From: JAWKIW01 sp046331175
GTDB taxonomy: Bacteria; Actinomycetota; Acidimicrobiia; Acidimicrobiales; Acidimicrobilacustridaceae
Reading direction: 5' to 3'
NCBI GenBank assembly: GCA_046331175.1
Contig: JAXLRI010000018.1
Location: forward strand, 4,428 to 68,427
DNA: 64,000 nt
A program made the translations under genes and the position numbers. Numbering within the stretch: the stretch's first letter is position 1; each line of letters opens with the position of its first letter. Under the pieces are notes generated by a model that saw nothing but the letters and a program-made list of their open reading frames with translations, made no database searches and was not told the origin of the DNA. Below are positions 1 through 8,521 of the stretch, in pieces.

Positions 1-520
1 TGAGCACCCACTCGTCGCCGTCGCGCTCGGCCCGGGTGGCCAGCGACGCCAGGTCGGAACCGGCGCCCGGCTCGCTGAACAGCTGGCACCACACCTCTTC
101 GTTGCGCACGATGGGCGGCAGGAACCGCAGCCGCTGCTCCTCAGTGCCGTGAGCGAACAGGGCGGGAGCGGCGAGGTTCAGCCCGAGCGGGTTGAGGCGG
201 CCGAGGTTGTACGGCGCCAGCTCGGCCTCGATGGCCCGGGCCACCGACCGGCCGACGTCGAGGCCGCCGTAGGCCACCGGCCAGGTGGGCACGACGAGGC
301 CCGAGTGGCCGAACACGGGGTACCAGGCCTCGTAGTCGGCCCGGGTGCGGACGGTCCGGATGGCGGCAGGACCGCCCGCCGCCGCGTCGCGCCACGCGGC
401 CGGCACGTGCTCGGCGACCCATGCCCGGGTGCGAGCCGCCGCCTCGTCGGCCGACGCGTCGGGATCGATGGCGATGCGCTCGCCGGTGGGGGTCGTCGGG
501 CTTTCCAGCGATCCGCCCAC
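1..520 (-). CDS. Acyl-CoA dehydrogenase, N-terminal part (runs off the window)
   Basis: This is the amino-terminal 173 codons of an FAD-dependent acyl-CoA dehydrogenase, which would oxidise an acyl-CoA to the enoyl-CoA in a beta-oxidation-type pathway. The translation has the alpha-helical N-terminal domain and then the middle-domain signature CQLFSEPGAGSDLASLATRA, which contacts flavin and substrate. The start is taken as GTG, one base after the TGA of the crotonase gene, so the two are almost certainly co-translated. The catalytic Glu and C-terminal domain lie beyond position 1. Family assignment is firm; substrate unknown. Confidence 0.9.
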   Translation of the reverse strand, partial: MGGSLESPTTPTGERIAIDPDASADEAAARTRAWVAEHVPAAWRDAAAGGPAAIRTVRTRADYEAWYPVFGHSGLVVPTWPVAYGGLDVGRSVARAIEAELAPYNLGRLNPLGLNLAAPALFAHGTEEQRLRFLPPIVRNEEVWCQLFSEPGAGSDLASLATRAERDGDEWVL

Positions 521-521
521 G

Positions 522-1361
522 TCAGCGGCCCTTGAAGTCGGGCGGCCGCTTCTCCTGGAAGGCGGTGAGCCCCTCGCGGAAGTCCTCGCTGCGCGAGGAC
601 AGCTCGAGGGCGAAGGCTTCGTCGGCCAGGTGGTCGGTGAGCGACGCCGTGGTGCCGGCGTGCAGCAGCCACTTGGTCAGCCCCACCGCGACCGTGGGCG
701 CCTCGACGAGCTGGTCGGCGAGCAGCTCGACCTCGGCATCGACGTTCACCGAGCGGACGACGTCGTGCACCAGGCCCCAGTCGGCGGCCTCCTGCCCCGT
801 GAGCTGGCGACCGAGCAACAGCAGCTGGCGGGCCTTGACCATCCCGATCAGCCGGGGCAGCAGCCACGTGGCCCCGCTGTCGGGGGTGAAGCCGCGGGCG
901 AGGAAGGGCTCCCACAGGTGGGCGTCCTTGGCGACGATGGTGAAGTCGGCGGCCAGGGCGAGCTGGAAGCCGATGCCGGCGGCCCACCCCTTCACCCCGC
1001 ACACCACCGGGACCTGGATGGTGAGCAGGAGCGGGATCAGGCGGTGGGCCATCGACGGGACCCGTCGCTGGATGCTGCCAACCCGGGGACGATCGCCACC
1101 CGGAGCGTTGCGGGCGACGATGTCGGCGCCACCGCAGAAGTGATCGCCGGTGCCGCCGAGCACCACGACCCGCACCCGCTCGTCGCGGTTGGCGGCGTCG
1201 AGCGCATCGATCATCGCCGCCATCATCTGGTCGTCGATGACGTTGCGCTTGTCGGGCCGGTCGAGGGTGAGGTGCAGCACCCCCTTGTCGTCCAGCACGA
1301 CGAGGAGCCCGGGGACCCCCTCGTAGGTGAAGCCGACGGCGCCGGGGTTGGGTGCGGTCAT
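522..1361 (-). CDS. Crotonase superfamily enoyl-CoA hydratase/isomerase
   Basis: A 279-residue crotonase-fold protein acting on CoA thioesters. The oxyanion-hole segments are visible as HFCGGADI and GWAAGIGFQLALAADF. Neither of the two hydratase glutamates is at its usual place: Gln replaces the first (FQLA), and the second region reads RGFTPDSGATWLLPR. A lone Asp in PDxG is typical of PaaG-type or enoyl-CoA isomerase members, so isomerase chemistry is at least as likely as hydration. I chose the ATG giving MTAPNPG; an earlier in-frame start would overlap the preceding gene by about 40 bases. It sits between a MaoC-type dehydratase and an acyl-CoA dehydrogenase in one transcription unit. Confidence 0.9.
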   Translation of the reverse strand: MTAPNPGAVGFTYEGVPGLLVVLDDKGVLHLTLDRPDKRNVIDDQMMAAMIDALDAANRDERVRVVVLGGTGDHFCGGADIVARNAPGGDRPRVGSIQRRVPSMAHRLIPLLLTIQVPVVCGVKGWAAGIGFQLALAADFTIVAKDAHLWEPFLARGFTPDSGATWLLPRLIGMVKARQLLLLGRQLTGQEAADWGLVHDVVRSVNVDAEVELLADQLVEAPTVAVGLTKWLLHAGTTASLTDHLADEAFALELSSRSEDFREGLTAFQEKRPPDFKGR

Positions 1362-1374
1362 GACCAGCAGCCTC

Positions 1375-2667
1375 TCATCGGTCGAAGCGCTCGGAGATGG
1401 CGTCGAGCGCACCCTGCAGGTCGGTGGCCCGGCCGGGCGGGTCGGGCAGGCGCACCGCGCCGTGCTCGCGGCTCGGCAGCAGCACGGTGGCGGTGCCGGG
1501 CGTGGTGACCTCGCCCCGCTGGTTGGTGGCGGCCAGCTCGAGGTCGACGGCCGGTCGGTCGCCCTCGGCGAGGTAGCGCTTCACGACCGTGCCCTGCAGC
1601 CACTGCGTGTCGCCCACGTAGTTGAACTTCCGGAACTCGCAGTCGAGGCGCCACAGCCAGGCGTCGTCACCCATCCAGTCGGTGCACAGGTGGATGAGCC
1701 ACGTCTCGCGCATGCGGCCGTAGTCGAAGGTGGTGGGGTTGCCCGAGCGGCGGGCGAACTCGGGGTCCCAGTGCACCCGCTGCATCACGTCGGGCACGTT
1801 GAGGTCGTCGCGGTGGAAGAACCGGGGGATGCGAGCCCGGTTGCGGGCGCCGAGCCGCAGCGGCTTGATGCCGTACAGGCCCATGCCCATGCCGACGTGC
1901 CAGCAGACCATGTCGGTGACCGTGAGCGGCCCCTTCACCATGGGGCCCACGACGTCGCCCTCGGCCACGTCCTCCCACCACCGCGGCTCCGCGCCCCGGG
2001 GCCCCTCGGCCGCGTACTGGGCATCGATCTCGGCGATCTGGTCGTCGGTGTAGGGCTCGATGACGATGTCGTCGTACTTCTTGCGCTCGCGGGCCTTGGT
2101 GCGCTCGGTGCGGATCATCAGCCGGTACTGCCCCGACAGGATGGAGCCGTCGTCGTTGGCGAAGACCTGGGCCGTCCACTCGTGGATGGCCCGCTCTGCG
2201 AACTCCGACGGCTTGTCGAGCACGCCCACCAGCGCGTTGCGCCGGGTGACGCGGTGGCCCGGCCGCAGCGGCGCCCACCACTCGCGGGCGCTGGCGGCGT
2301 AGAAGGCGTGGACGCCACGCAGCGGGTCGCCCTTCATCAGGTCGCGGTGCTCGTCGGCCACGCGGGTGACCTCGTCCTCGCCGATCAATGTGTCGCCGCC
2401 GACGAGCACCGGTGAGGCGATGAGCCCCTCCCACCTCGTGCCGGCGGCGTAGGTGGGGTCGGTGTAGAGCGGGTTGTCGTCGCCGTAGGCGGTGGCCACG
2501 TGGCGGAAGGCGTCGACGTTGGGCTCGACGTAGTGCGGCGGCTGCGGGTGGGGCTCGGGCACGCCGATGCGGGCCCGCAGGCGGGCCACACCGTCGTCGG
2601 TGATGCGGCCGTGGTCGGCGTCGCGCGCCGTGGCCGACCGGCCCCCCTCGTCCCCCGTTCCGCTCAT
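1375..2667 (-). CDS. MaoC/FAS1-like double hot-dog dehydratase
   Basis: A 430-residue protein resembling actinobacterial MaoC-type proteins. It has an N-terminal FAS1-like dehydratase hot-dog (about residues 30-190) and a second hot-dog beginning near WWEDVAEGDVVGPMVKG and running through the WHVGMGMGLYG segment. The expected role is hydration or dehydration of an enoyl/3-hydroxyacyl-CoA. The start is ATG giving MSGTGDEGG. A GAGGAT hexamer ends 8 nt before it and a TGAAC-N4-GTTCA palindrome lies 24-37 nt upstream, which fits a repressible, possibly leaderless promoter. It is first in a run with the crotonase and acyl-CoA dehydrogenase genes. Substrate not identifiable from sequence. Confidence 0.82.
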   Translation of the reverse strand: MSGTGDEGGRSATARDADHGRITDDGVARLRARIGVPEPHPQPPHYVEPNVDAFRHVATAYGDDNPLYTDPTYAAGTRWEGLIASPVLVGGDTLIGEDEVTRVADEHRDLMKGDPLRGVHAFYAASAREWWAPLRPGHRVTRRNALVGVLDKPSEFAERAIHEWTAQVFANDDGSILSGQYRLMIRTERTKARERKKYDDIVIEPYTDDQIAEIDAQYAAEGPRGAEPRWWEDVAEGDVVGPMVKGPLTVTDMVCWHVGMGMGLYGIKPLRLGARNRARIPRFFHRDDLNVPDVMQRVHWDPEFARRSGNPTTFDYGRMRETWLIHLCTDWMGDDAWLWRLDCEFRKFNYVGDTQWLQGTVVKRYLAEGDRPAVDLELAATNQRGEVTTPGTATVLLPSREHGAVRLPDPPGRATDLQGALDAISERFDR

Positions 2668-2690
2668 GCGCCCCCATCCTCGCACATCGC

Positions 2691-2704
2691 TGAACCGTCG
2701 TTCA
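2691..2704. promoter_or_regulatory. Palindromic operator TGAAC-CGTC-GTTCA, copy 1
   Basis: A perfect 5-bp-arm inverted repeat with 4-nt spacer, between the TetR gene and the MaoC-type gene. It falls about 24-37 nt upstream of the MaoC start, where a repressor would cover the -35 region. The same arms recur at 5474 and 8522. The neighbouring TetR protein is the obvious candidate ligand; this is inference. Confidence 0.6.
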
Positions 2705-2722
2705 ACGCTGCGGAGGCTCCGT

Positions 2723-3430
2723 TCAGCGACGGCCCCCGGGGGTCCCCACCGCGCCCTTCGGGGCCCGCAGGGCGTCGTCGACCAGGGCGTGGAAGGCGTC
2801 GAGGTCCATCGGCGCGCCGGCGGGCGCCTCGTCGTCGCCCACCACCGCCGGGTCCGACGCCTGGTAGCCGGCCACCAGGCTCGACAGCAGCCGGGCCAGC
2901 ACCTCGGGCGGGCCCGCTCGGACGACGCCGGCGGCCTGGCCCTCGCCGATGACCCCCGCGTGGAGCGCCATCGCCTCACCGAAGCGGCTGCGCATCGCCT
3001 CGTCGACCGGTCGCTCGGCCGACAGCGAGGTGGCGCTCGAGGTGCGCAGGAACAGCCGGCCGAAGGCGCTGTGGTCGCGGAAGAAGCCGATCTCGAGGTC
3101 GACCAGGGCGTGCACCTTGGCCATCGGGTCGACGTCGTCGCCTCTGTCGCCCAGGGCGATCTCGCGGATGGCCGGCAGCAGCTCGTCGCCCCGGCGCAGG
3201 AACACCGAGAAGAACAGGTCGTCCTTGTTCTCGAAGAACGAGTACACCGAGCCGACCGAGAACTCGGCGACCTCGGCGATCTCCTTGAGGGTGGCGTCGT
3301 GGTAGCCCTTCGACGAGAAGACCAGCTCGGCGGCGTCGAGCAGCTGGCGGCGGCTCAGGTCCTGCTGCTGGATGCGGCGCTGCTCGCGGCGGCTCTTGGT
3401 CGCGGTGCCCGCCTCGCTGGTCTCGGTCAC
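2723..3430 (-). CDS. TetR/AcrR family transcriptional regulator
   Basis: A 235-residue TetR-type repressor. The helix-turn-helix is at about residues 40-70 (TLKEIAEVAEFSVGSVYSFF), followed by a helical ligand domain with no recognisable effector signature. The start is GTG with a strong GAGGAGGAG ribosome-binding site just upstream. It is transcribed toward the acyl-CoA catabolic genes, 55 bp ahead of the first. The palindrome in that gap recurs upstream of two other genes in the window, so this protein may control a small regulon for degradation of an acyl-CoA-forming compound. The effector might be a CoA thioester, but nothing in the sequence proves it. Confidence 0.9.
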   Translation of the reverse strand: MTETSEAGTATKSRREQRRIQQQDLSRRQLLDAAELVFSSKGYHDATLKEIAEVAEFSVGSVYSFFENKDDLFFSVFLRRGDELLPAIREIALGDRGDDVDPMAKVHALVDLEIGFFRDHSAFGRLFLRTSSATSLSAERPVDEAMRSRFGEAMALHAGVIGEGQAAGVVRAGPPEVLARLLSSLVAGYQASDPAVVGDDEAPAGAPMDLDAFHALVDDALRAPKGAVGTPGGRR

Positions 3431-3483
3431 GGCTCCTCCTCGCCGCCGATGCTACGGGTCGAGGCGGGACCGCCCGCGCACCG

Positions 3484-4599
3484 TCAGGCCGAGCAGTAGG
3501 CCGGCTGGCTGGAGGGCGGCGTGATGCGCGGGTCGCAGCTCCGTGAGAGGAACGTCAACCGCAAGATCGAGAACCGCACCGCGGGCGGAAAGGCGACCGG
3601 CCAGCGGTACGGGAACGAGCCGGCGGCGACGGCGCCGATCTCGACGGTGGGCTGGCCCTGGATGAACCACGATCCGGTCGTGGTGTCGAGCTCGGCCGGG
3701 TCGGCGCCGGGGTTCCCGTCGTAGTTGGCCGGTGACGGGATCCGCAGGCCACCCGAACCCGGCGTCGTGGCGACGACCGTCGGGCCGCGGCCGGTGATCC
3801 GCCAGGTGTCGTCGAGCAAGCCGACGCCGGCCCGGTCGGCCTTGCCGTCGCCGTCGTAGTCGGCCGGCACCGGCATGTCGCCCACCGCACCGAACACGAC
3901 GTCGTCCACCACGCCGTCCGAGCTGCGCAGCACCCGCCAGTGGCGCGTCTGCGGGTTGAACCCGGCGAGGTCGGCCTTCTTGTCGCCGTCGTAGTCGGCG
4001 GGCACGGGGATGTCGTAGGAGGTGAACGGCTGGGACCCCGCGCACGGCTGCCACGGGTCGCCGAAGCTGATGGGGCTCGCCTGACCGTCGATCCACCAGG
4101 TCCCGTCGGTCTCCCGGTACCACGCCGGATCGGTCTTGCCGTCGCCGTCGTAGTCGGCCGGCACCGGGTCGACGTAGGGGCGCGGACCGCAGCCGCCGCT
4201 GACGGCCGGCAGCGCCGGCGGCGCGAACGAGATGGAGCCACGGCTCCCCGTCGTGTCCCACGTCGTCCCGCTCGGCAGCACGACGGTGGCCGGCTCCCAG
4301 ATGCCGTTGCCGTCGTAGTCGCCCGGCACCGCGATGACGCCGTCGGTCGTCAGGTTCTGGCCACCGGGGTTGGCGACCGGTGCGACCTGGTGGAACGGGC
4401 CGGCCTCGCCCGCCCGCCACCACGCCTGGCTCGGGTTGCTCGCCGAGCTCCCGTCCAGGACCCACGCCACGTCGGCCTTCTTGTCACCGTTGAAGTCGAA
4501 CGGCACCCACGAGCACGCCCCGGCCAACAGCAGCACGGCCACGACGAGCGCGGTGCGACGACGGCGGCCCTGCTTCGTCCCTGGCTCCCGCACGTCCAC
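3484..4599 (-). CDS. Secreted lipoprotein with six DxDGDGK (FG-GAP/VCBS-like) repeats
   Basis: A 371-residue exported protein. The N terminus has a basic stretch, a hydrophobic core and a lipobox ending LLLAGAC, so it is probably lipid-anchored on the outer face of the membrane. The mature part carries about six repeats built on a PVPADYDGDGKAD-like motif (residues about 37, 90, 145, 200, 240 and 290). Each has the Asp pattern of a calcium-binding loop and a following W/R strand. This resembles FG-GAP or VCBS-type propeller proteins. The fifth and sixth copies are degenerate (DYDGNGIWE, NYDGNPGAD). Start is GTG with a GGGGAGG site. Function unknown; adhesion or matrix role is a guess. Confidence 0.72.
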   Translation of the reverse strand: MDVREPGTKQGRRRRTALVVAVLLLAGACSWVPFDFNGDKKADVAWVLDGSSASNPSQAWWRAGEAGPFHQVAPVANPGGQNLTTDGVIAVPGDYDGNGIWEPATVVLPSGTTWDTTGSRGSISFAPPALPAVSGGCGPRPYVDPVPADYDGDGKTDPAWYRETDGTWWIDGQASPISFGDPWQPCAGSQPFTSYDIPVPADYDGDKKADLAGFNPQTRHWRVLRSSDGVVDDVVFGAVGDMPVPADYDGDGKADRAGVGLLDDTWRITGRGPTVVATTPGSGGLRIPSPANYDGNPGADPAELDTTTGSWFIQGQPTVEIGAVAAGSFPYRWPVAFPPAVRFSILRLTFLSRSCDPRITPPSSQPAYCSA

Positions 4600-4653
4600 G
4601 CCTCCCCTCGCCCGCCGATCCGCCTCGGCAGGCCTGCACGAGGCTAGCCGCGG

Positions 4654-5397
4654 CTACAGGTCGTCGAGGGGGCGGCGGTCGCCGACCTCGGGCTGGCGGC
4701 CCAGGCGCATGGGGCTGAGCGGCGCCTCGACCAGCAGGGTGCGGTGCACCTTCGCCCCGGCGTCGAGCAGCGCCGCCCGCCAGGGGGCGAGCGCCCCTCC
4801 GTCGCCGGCGAGGTCCTCCTGCTCGAGGACCGCCCATGCGTCCCACGAGGGCAGGGCCCACAGCAGGATCACCTCGCGGTCGCCCACCATCGCCACCCGG
4901 AAGGCGCCGACGAGGGTCGCGCCGAGCGCCTCCACGGTGGCCCGACCGACCGAGGCCAGCGCGTCGAGCAGGTCGGGCGCACCACCTGGAGGCACCTCGA
5001 TCAGCTCGTGGGCGTAGACCTCGCCCCGCACGCCGTCGGCCACCAGCTCGTCGATGGTGCGGGTCCACGGCGCCGGCACCACGATGCGGTCGAAGCCGCC
5101 GCGGCGCAGCGACGCCGCCACCGACCACCACTCGGCCAGCGACGGGTCCTGCAGCGAGTCGTGGGACAGCTCGTGGCTGAAGTTGCCCACCAGGCCGTCC
5201 CAGCCGTCGAGCTCCCAGAGGTTGACGACCTCGGGCCAGCGCCCGGTGGAGCCCACCGTGCCGAACACGCCGAAGCACCGCTGGTCGCGCTCCTCGATGG
5301 CCACCGGCACCCAGTTGGCGGTCATGTGGTGCATGTAGCGGGCCCGGTTCTGCCCGATGACGTCGATCAGCTCGTGGATGTAGACCTTGTCGTTCAC
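4654..5397 (-). CDS. NIPSNAP/EthD-like dimeric alpha-beta barrel protein
   Basis: A 247-residue cytoplasmic protein with two tandem halves of dimeric alpha/beta-barrel character. The first half opens VYIHELIDVIGQNRARYMHH and the second VYAHELIEVPPGGAPDLLDA; both are the tyrosine-rich first strand typical of NIPSNAP/EthD-type proteins. I took GTG (VNDKVYIHEL) behind a GGGGGAC site as the start; an ATG nine codons earlier is the alternative. A TACGCT hexamer at 5448-5453 and a TGAAC-N4-GTTCA palindrome at 5474 lie upstream. Shared regulation with the MaoC operon and the amidohydrolase is therefore likely. Proteins of this fold often accompany catabolic clusters; the activity here is unknown. 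Confidence 0.65.
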   Translation of the reverse strand: MNDKVYIHELIDVIGQNRARYMHHMTANWVPVAIEERDQRCFGVFGTVGSTGRWPEVVNLWELDGWDGLVGNFSHELSHDSLQDPSLAEWWSVAASLRRGGFDRIVVPAPWTRTIDELVADGVRGEVYAHELIEVPPGGAPDLLDALASVGRATVEALGATLVGAFRVAMVGDREVILLWALPSWDAWAVLEQEDLAGDGGALAPWRAALLDAGAKVHRTLLVEAPLSPMRLGRQPEVGDRRPLDDL

Positions 5398-5473
5398 GGC
5401 GTCCCCCGGCGGGCCTCTCGGCACAGCGCCGACCGGCGCCCGCCCGCAGCGTAGCCACCCCGGCCGACCCGGT

Positions 5474-5487
5474 TGAACCCGGGTTCA
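5474..5487. promoter_or_regulatory. Palindromic operator TGAAC-CCGG-GTTCA, copy 2
   Basis: A perfect inverted repeat whose central 4 nt are also self-complementary, so the whole 14-mer is palindromic. It lies about 20 nt upstream of a TACGCT hexamer preceding the NIPSNAP-like gene on the minus strand. A related imperfect element (TGAAC-GCGCG-GTTC) follows at about 5493-5506. Same arms as the sites at 2691 and 8522. Confidence 0.6.
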
Positions 5488-5533
5488 GACCAGTGAACGC
5501 GCGGTTCGCGAGGGCAGCGCCGGACGACGGGGC

Positions 5534-6970
5534 TCAGGGGAGCCCGAACGTGACGACCTGGCCGTTGCTCAGCACGTGGACCTGCCCGGCCACCACCGCC
5601 GGCGTGGTGACGTTGGTGCCGGCCAGCACGTGCAGCACCGGCTGGCAGACCAGCGGCGCACCGCTGCACCCCTGCGAGAGGTTGGCGTCGAAGGCGAACA
5701 GCCCGTCCATCGACCCCACGTAGGCCACCCCGTTGGCGATCGTCACGCCACCGCGGGTCCCCGCCGCCGATCCGAAGCTCATCGTGGCGATCGGCGAGCA
5801 CACCTTGGGCGTGCCGGTGCACCCCGCCACGCCCTTGGCGTCGAACACCGACACCCCCGACTCCGTCGGCACGTACAACCGACCACCCGCCACCGCCGGC
5901 GCCGTCCACACCCGCTCGGCATTGCCGGTGAGCGGCGCCGTCCACAGCGGCTGGCACACCTTCGGCGTTCCCGCGCACCCCTGCACGCCGGCAGCGTCGA
6001 AGACCACGACCTTGGCGACCCCCGTCCCGATGAACTGGCCCGGCGGCGGCGCCGCGGTCTGCCACGACGCCACGGCGTAGACGACCCCGTCGACCACGGG
6101 AGGGGTCGCGCCCGTCGAGGTGGACTTGTCGAGGGGGACGCCGAGGTCTCCCGTCCAGCGGGCCAGGCACTGCTTCGGCACCCCGGAGCACCCCTCGACC
6201 CCGGCGGCGTCGAAGGCGTACAGCCCGGCCACCAGCGTCCCGCCGACGGCGTTCGCCCCCTGCAGGTACAGCGTGCCGTTGGCGACTGCGGCGGCGCCGA
6301 CCGGCCCGACCCTGACCACCGAGCTCTGCCCGACCGCGGACCAGGTCACCGGGCAGATCGACGGGGACCCAGTGCACCCGGCGCCGGACGAGAGGTCGAC
6401 GACGACGCCCTGACCGTACCCCGCACCGTAGAGGGTGGTCCCGACCACGACCGGAGCCGTGAACGACTGGACGTTGTCCGACGCCTCCCGGAAGATGTGC
6501 TTCCACGAGCGCAGCGGCTGGCACACCTTGGGCGAGCCCGAGCAGCCGTCGACGCCAGCGGCATCGAACTCCGAGAGCGTGGCCGAGGTCGAGTTGCCCT
6601 TCGGCACCCGGTATTGCTTGCCACCCGCCACGGTCGTCGGCGCCATCACGAGGTCTGCCGGCAGGGTCCAGAGCGGGGCGCACACCTTGGGCGTGCCCGT
6701 GCAGGCGCTGCCGCCGGCGGCGTCGAACACGGCCTGGCCCTCGTAGACCTTGCCGCCGGTGGCGACCGGCGAGTCGAACGCCCCGGCATCAGGCCCGTTG
6801 CCCCGCCACCTCTCGGTGAGCGTGGCGACGTTGCCGAGGCCGATGGTCGACTCGGCGGCCACCCCGGCCAGGGTCGGACCGCCGCGGTAGTGCGACCAGT
6901 CGCAGCCCGCCGCGACCAGCAGCACGACCGACACCACGAGCACGATCCGACGACGAACTGACGACGTCAC
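5534..6970 (-). CDS. PQQ-type beta-propeller lipoprotein, paralogue B
   Basis: A 478-residue secreted lipoprotein (lipobox VLLVAAGC) with repeated blades of the form FDAxGxxxCSGxPKVCxPLW. The paired cysteines about 8 residues apart in nearly every blade suggest a disulfide per blade, consistent with life outside the membrane. The fold resembles PQQ-binding-like/BamB propellers, but I see no cofactor-binding or catalytic signature. Its GTG start overlaps the stop of the upstream paralogue as GTGA, so the two are translationally coupled. The N-terminal 35 and C-terminal 85 mature residues are nearly identical to the neighbour, while the middle is diverged. Start and operon are well supported; function unknown. 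Confidence 0.78.
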   Translation of the reverse strand: MTSSVRRRIVLVVSVVLLVAAGCDWSHYRGGPTLAGVAAESTIGLGNVATLTERWRGNGPDAGAFDSPVATGGKVYEGQAVFDAAGGSACTGTPKVCAPLWTLPADLVMAPTTVAGGKQYRVPKGNSTSATLSEFDAAGVDGCSGSPKVCQPLRSWKHIFREASDNVQSFTAPVVVGTTLYGAGYGQGVVVDLSSGAGCTGSPSICPVTWSAVGQSSVVRVGPVGAAAVANGTLYLQGANAVGGTLVAGLYAFDAAGVEGCSGVPKQCLARWTGDLGVPLDKSTSTGATPPVVDGVVYAVASWQTAAPPPGQFIGTGVAKVVVFDAAGVQGCAGTPKVCQPLWTAPLTGNAERVWTAPAVAGGRLYVPTESGVSVFDAKGVAGCTGTPKVCSPIATMSFGSAAGTRGGVTIANGVAYVGSMDGLFAFDANLSQGCSGAPLVCQPVLHVLAGTNVTTPAVVAGQVHVLSNGQVVTFGLP

Positions 6971-8448
6971 GGCAGCCCCAGCGTGACGACCTGGCCGTTG
7001 CTCATGATGTGGACCTGACCGGACACGACCGCCGGGGTCGAGACGCTGGTGCCCCCGAGCACGTGCAGCACCGGCTGGCACACCAGCGGCGTCCCGCTGC
7101 AGCCCTGCGAGAGGTTGGCGTCGAAGGCGAAGAGCCCGTCCATCGACCCGACGTAGGCCACCCCGTTGGCGATCGTGACACTGCCTCGGGTCCCGGGGCT
7201 CGCGCCGAAGGTCAGCGTGGCGACCGGAGTGCACACCTTCGGCGTCCCGCTGCAGCCCGTCACGCCCTTGGCGTCGAAGACCGACACCCCCGACTCGGTC
7301 GGCACGAACACATGGCCGCCCGACACGGCGATGCCGACCAGGCCCAGGTGCTCGGCGTTGCCGGGCAGCGGTGCGCTCCACAGCGGCTGGCACACCGCCG
7401 GCGTGCCGGTGCACCCCTGCACGCCGTTGGCATCGAACGCCATGAGGGTCCCGGTGCTGGGGTGGACGCCGTCACCCAGGGTGCCCGTGCCGACGAGCTC
7501 CCGTCGAGTCGCGTACAGGACGCCGTCGACCACCGGGGTGGTCCACGGCCCCACCTGCTGCTTCTGCCAGTCGTGCACCCCGAGCTCGTAGCGCCACAGC
7601 GGATCGCACATGACCGGCACACCGCTGCACGAGGCCGATCCGGCCTGGTCGTAGACGACCACATCGCCGCGCGGCGCCGGCGGAGACGGGACGTTCGCCG
7701 CACCGGTGACGGCGCTCTGGACGTAGACCCGCCCGCCCACGACCGCGGGCGGGCCGATCGGCAGGACCTGGACCACGTCCCGGCCGAACCAGGCGGGCTG
7801 GCACACCGACGGCGTGCCGGCACAGGTCGCATCGCCGGTGAGGGTCGAGGCGGCGAAGTACTGGTCGAAGTCCCCGGCGAAGATGGTGGACCCCACCACC
7901 GTCGGCGGCGACAGGCCATCGATCCGAACACCGAAGAACGTCGCCAGGGCTGCAGGAAGCTGCCACTGGCGGACGGGCTGGCAGATCTTCGGGGATCCAT
8001 CGCAACCGGTGGTCCCGGCGGCGTCGAACGCGGCGAGCGTCTCCCCTCCGGACAGGGCGGGGCGCGGCAGTCGCACCTGGAGCCCACCACTCACCGTCGT
8101 CGGTCCGTTGACGCTGGCGCTGCCCGCCAACGTCCACAGCGGTTGGCACACCTTCGGCGACCCCGAGCACGCCGTGCCGCCGCCGACGTCGAACACCCCC
8201 GCCGCCGTGTGCACCTTGCCGCCGGTGACGACCGGCGAGTCGCTCATCGACGGGTCGGTCAGGCTGCCCCGCCACCTCTCCGTCAGCGTGGCGACGTTGC
8301 CGAGGCCGAGGGTCGACTCGGCGGCCACCCCGGCCAGGGTCGGCCCGCCGCGGTAGTGCGACCAGTCGCACGCCGCGGCGAGGAGCAGCAGCGCCGACAT
8401 CACCAGGACGGCCCGCACCGCCCGCCTTCCGCCTTGCACGTTGGCCAC
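6967..8448 (-). CDS. PQQ-type beta-propeller lipoprotein, paralogue A
   Basis: A 493-residue secreted lipoprotein (LLLLAAAC lipobox) and upstream partner of the adjoining paralogue. The mature protein begins CDWSHYRGGPTLAGVAAEST and then runs through about seven blades, each with a CxGxPxVCxPLW signature. The last two blades read VTIANGVAYVGSMDGLFAFD and NLSQGCSGTPLVCQPVLHVL, almost as in the paralogue. It is probably a surface-tethered propeller binding a ligand or partner protein. Start is a GTG; the first codons are basic, as expected for a signal peptide. It ends in a GTGA overlap with the next gene. No evidence for quinoprotein dehydrogenase activity. Confidence 0.78.
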   Translation of the reverse strand: MANVQGGRRAVRAVLVMSALLLLAAACDWSHYRGGPTLAGVAAESTLGLGNVATLTERWRGSLTDPSMSDSPVVTGGKVHTAAGVFDVGGGTACSGSPKVCQPLWTLAGSASVNGPTTVSGGLQVRLPRPALSGGETLAAFDAAGTTGCDGSPKICQPVRQWQLPAALATFFGVRIDGLSPPTVVGSTIFAGDFDQYFAASTLTGDATCAGTPSVCQPAWFGRDVVQVLPIGPPAVVGGRVYVQSAVTGAANVPSPPAPRGDVVVYDQAGSASCSGVPVMCDPLWRYELGVHDWQKQQVGPWTTPVVDGVLYATRRELVGTGTLGDGVHPSTGTLMAFDANGVQGCTGTPAVCQPLWSAPLPGNAEHLGLVGIAVSGGHVFVPTESGVSVFDAKGVTGCSGTPKVCTPVATLTFGASPGTRGSVTIANGVAYVGSMDGLFAFDANLSQGCSGTPLVCQPVLHVLGGTSVSTPAVVSGQVHIMSNGQVVTLGLP

Positions 8449-8521
8449 GCTAGTCGTCGCGCCCGACGCGGGCCGGCGCGGTCCTCCGCCCGAGGTCCCT
8501 CACCCGAAGACCTCGATCGTT

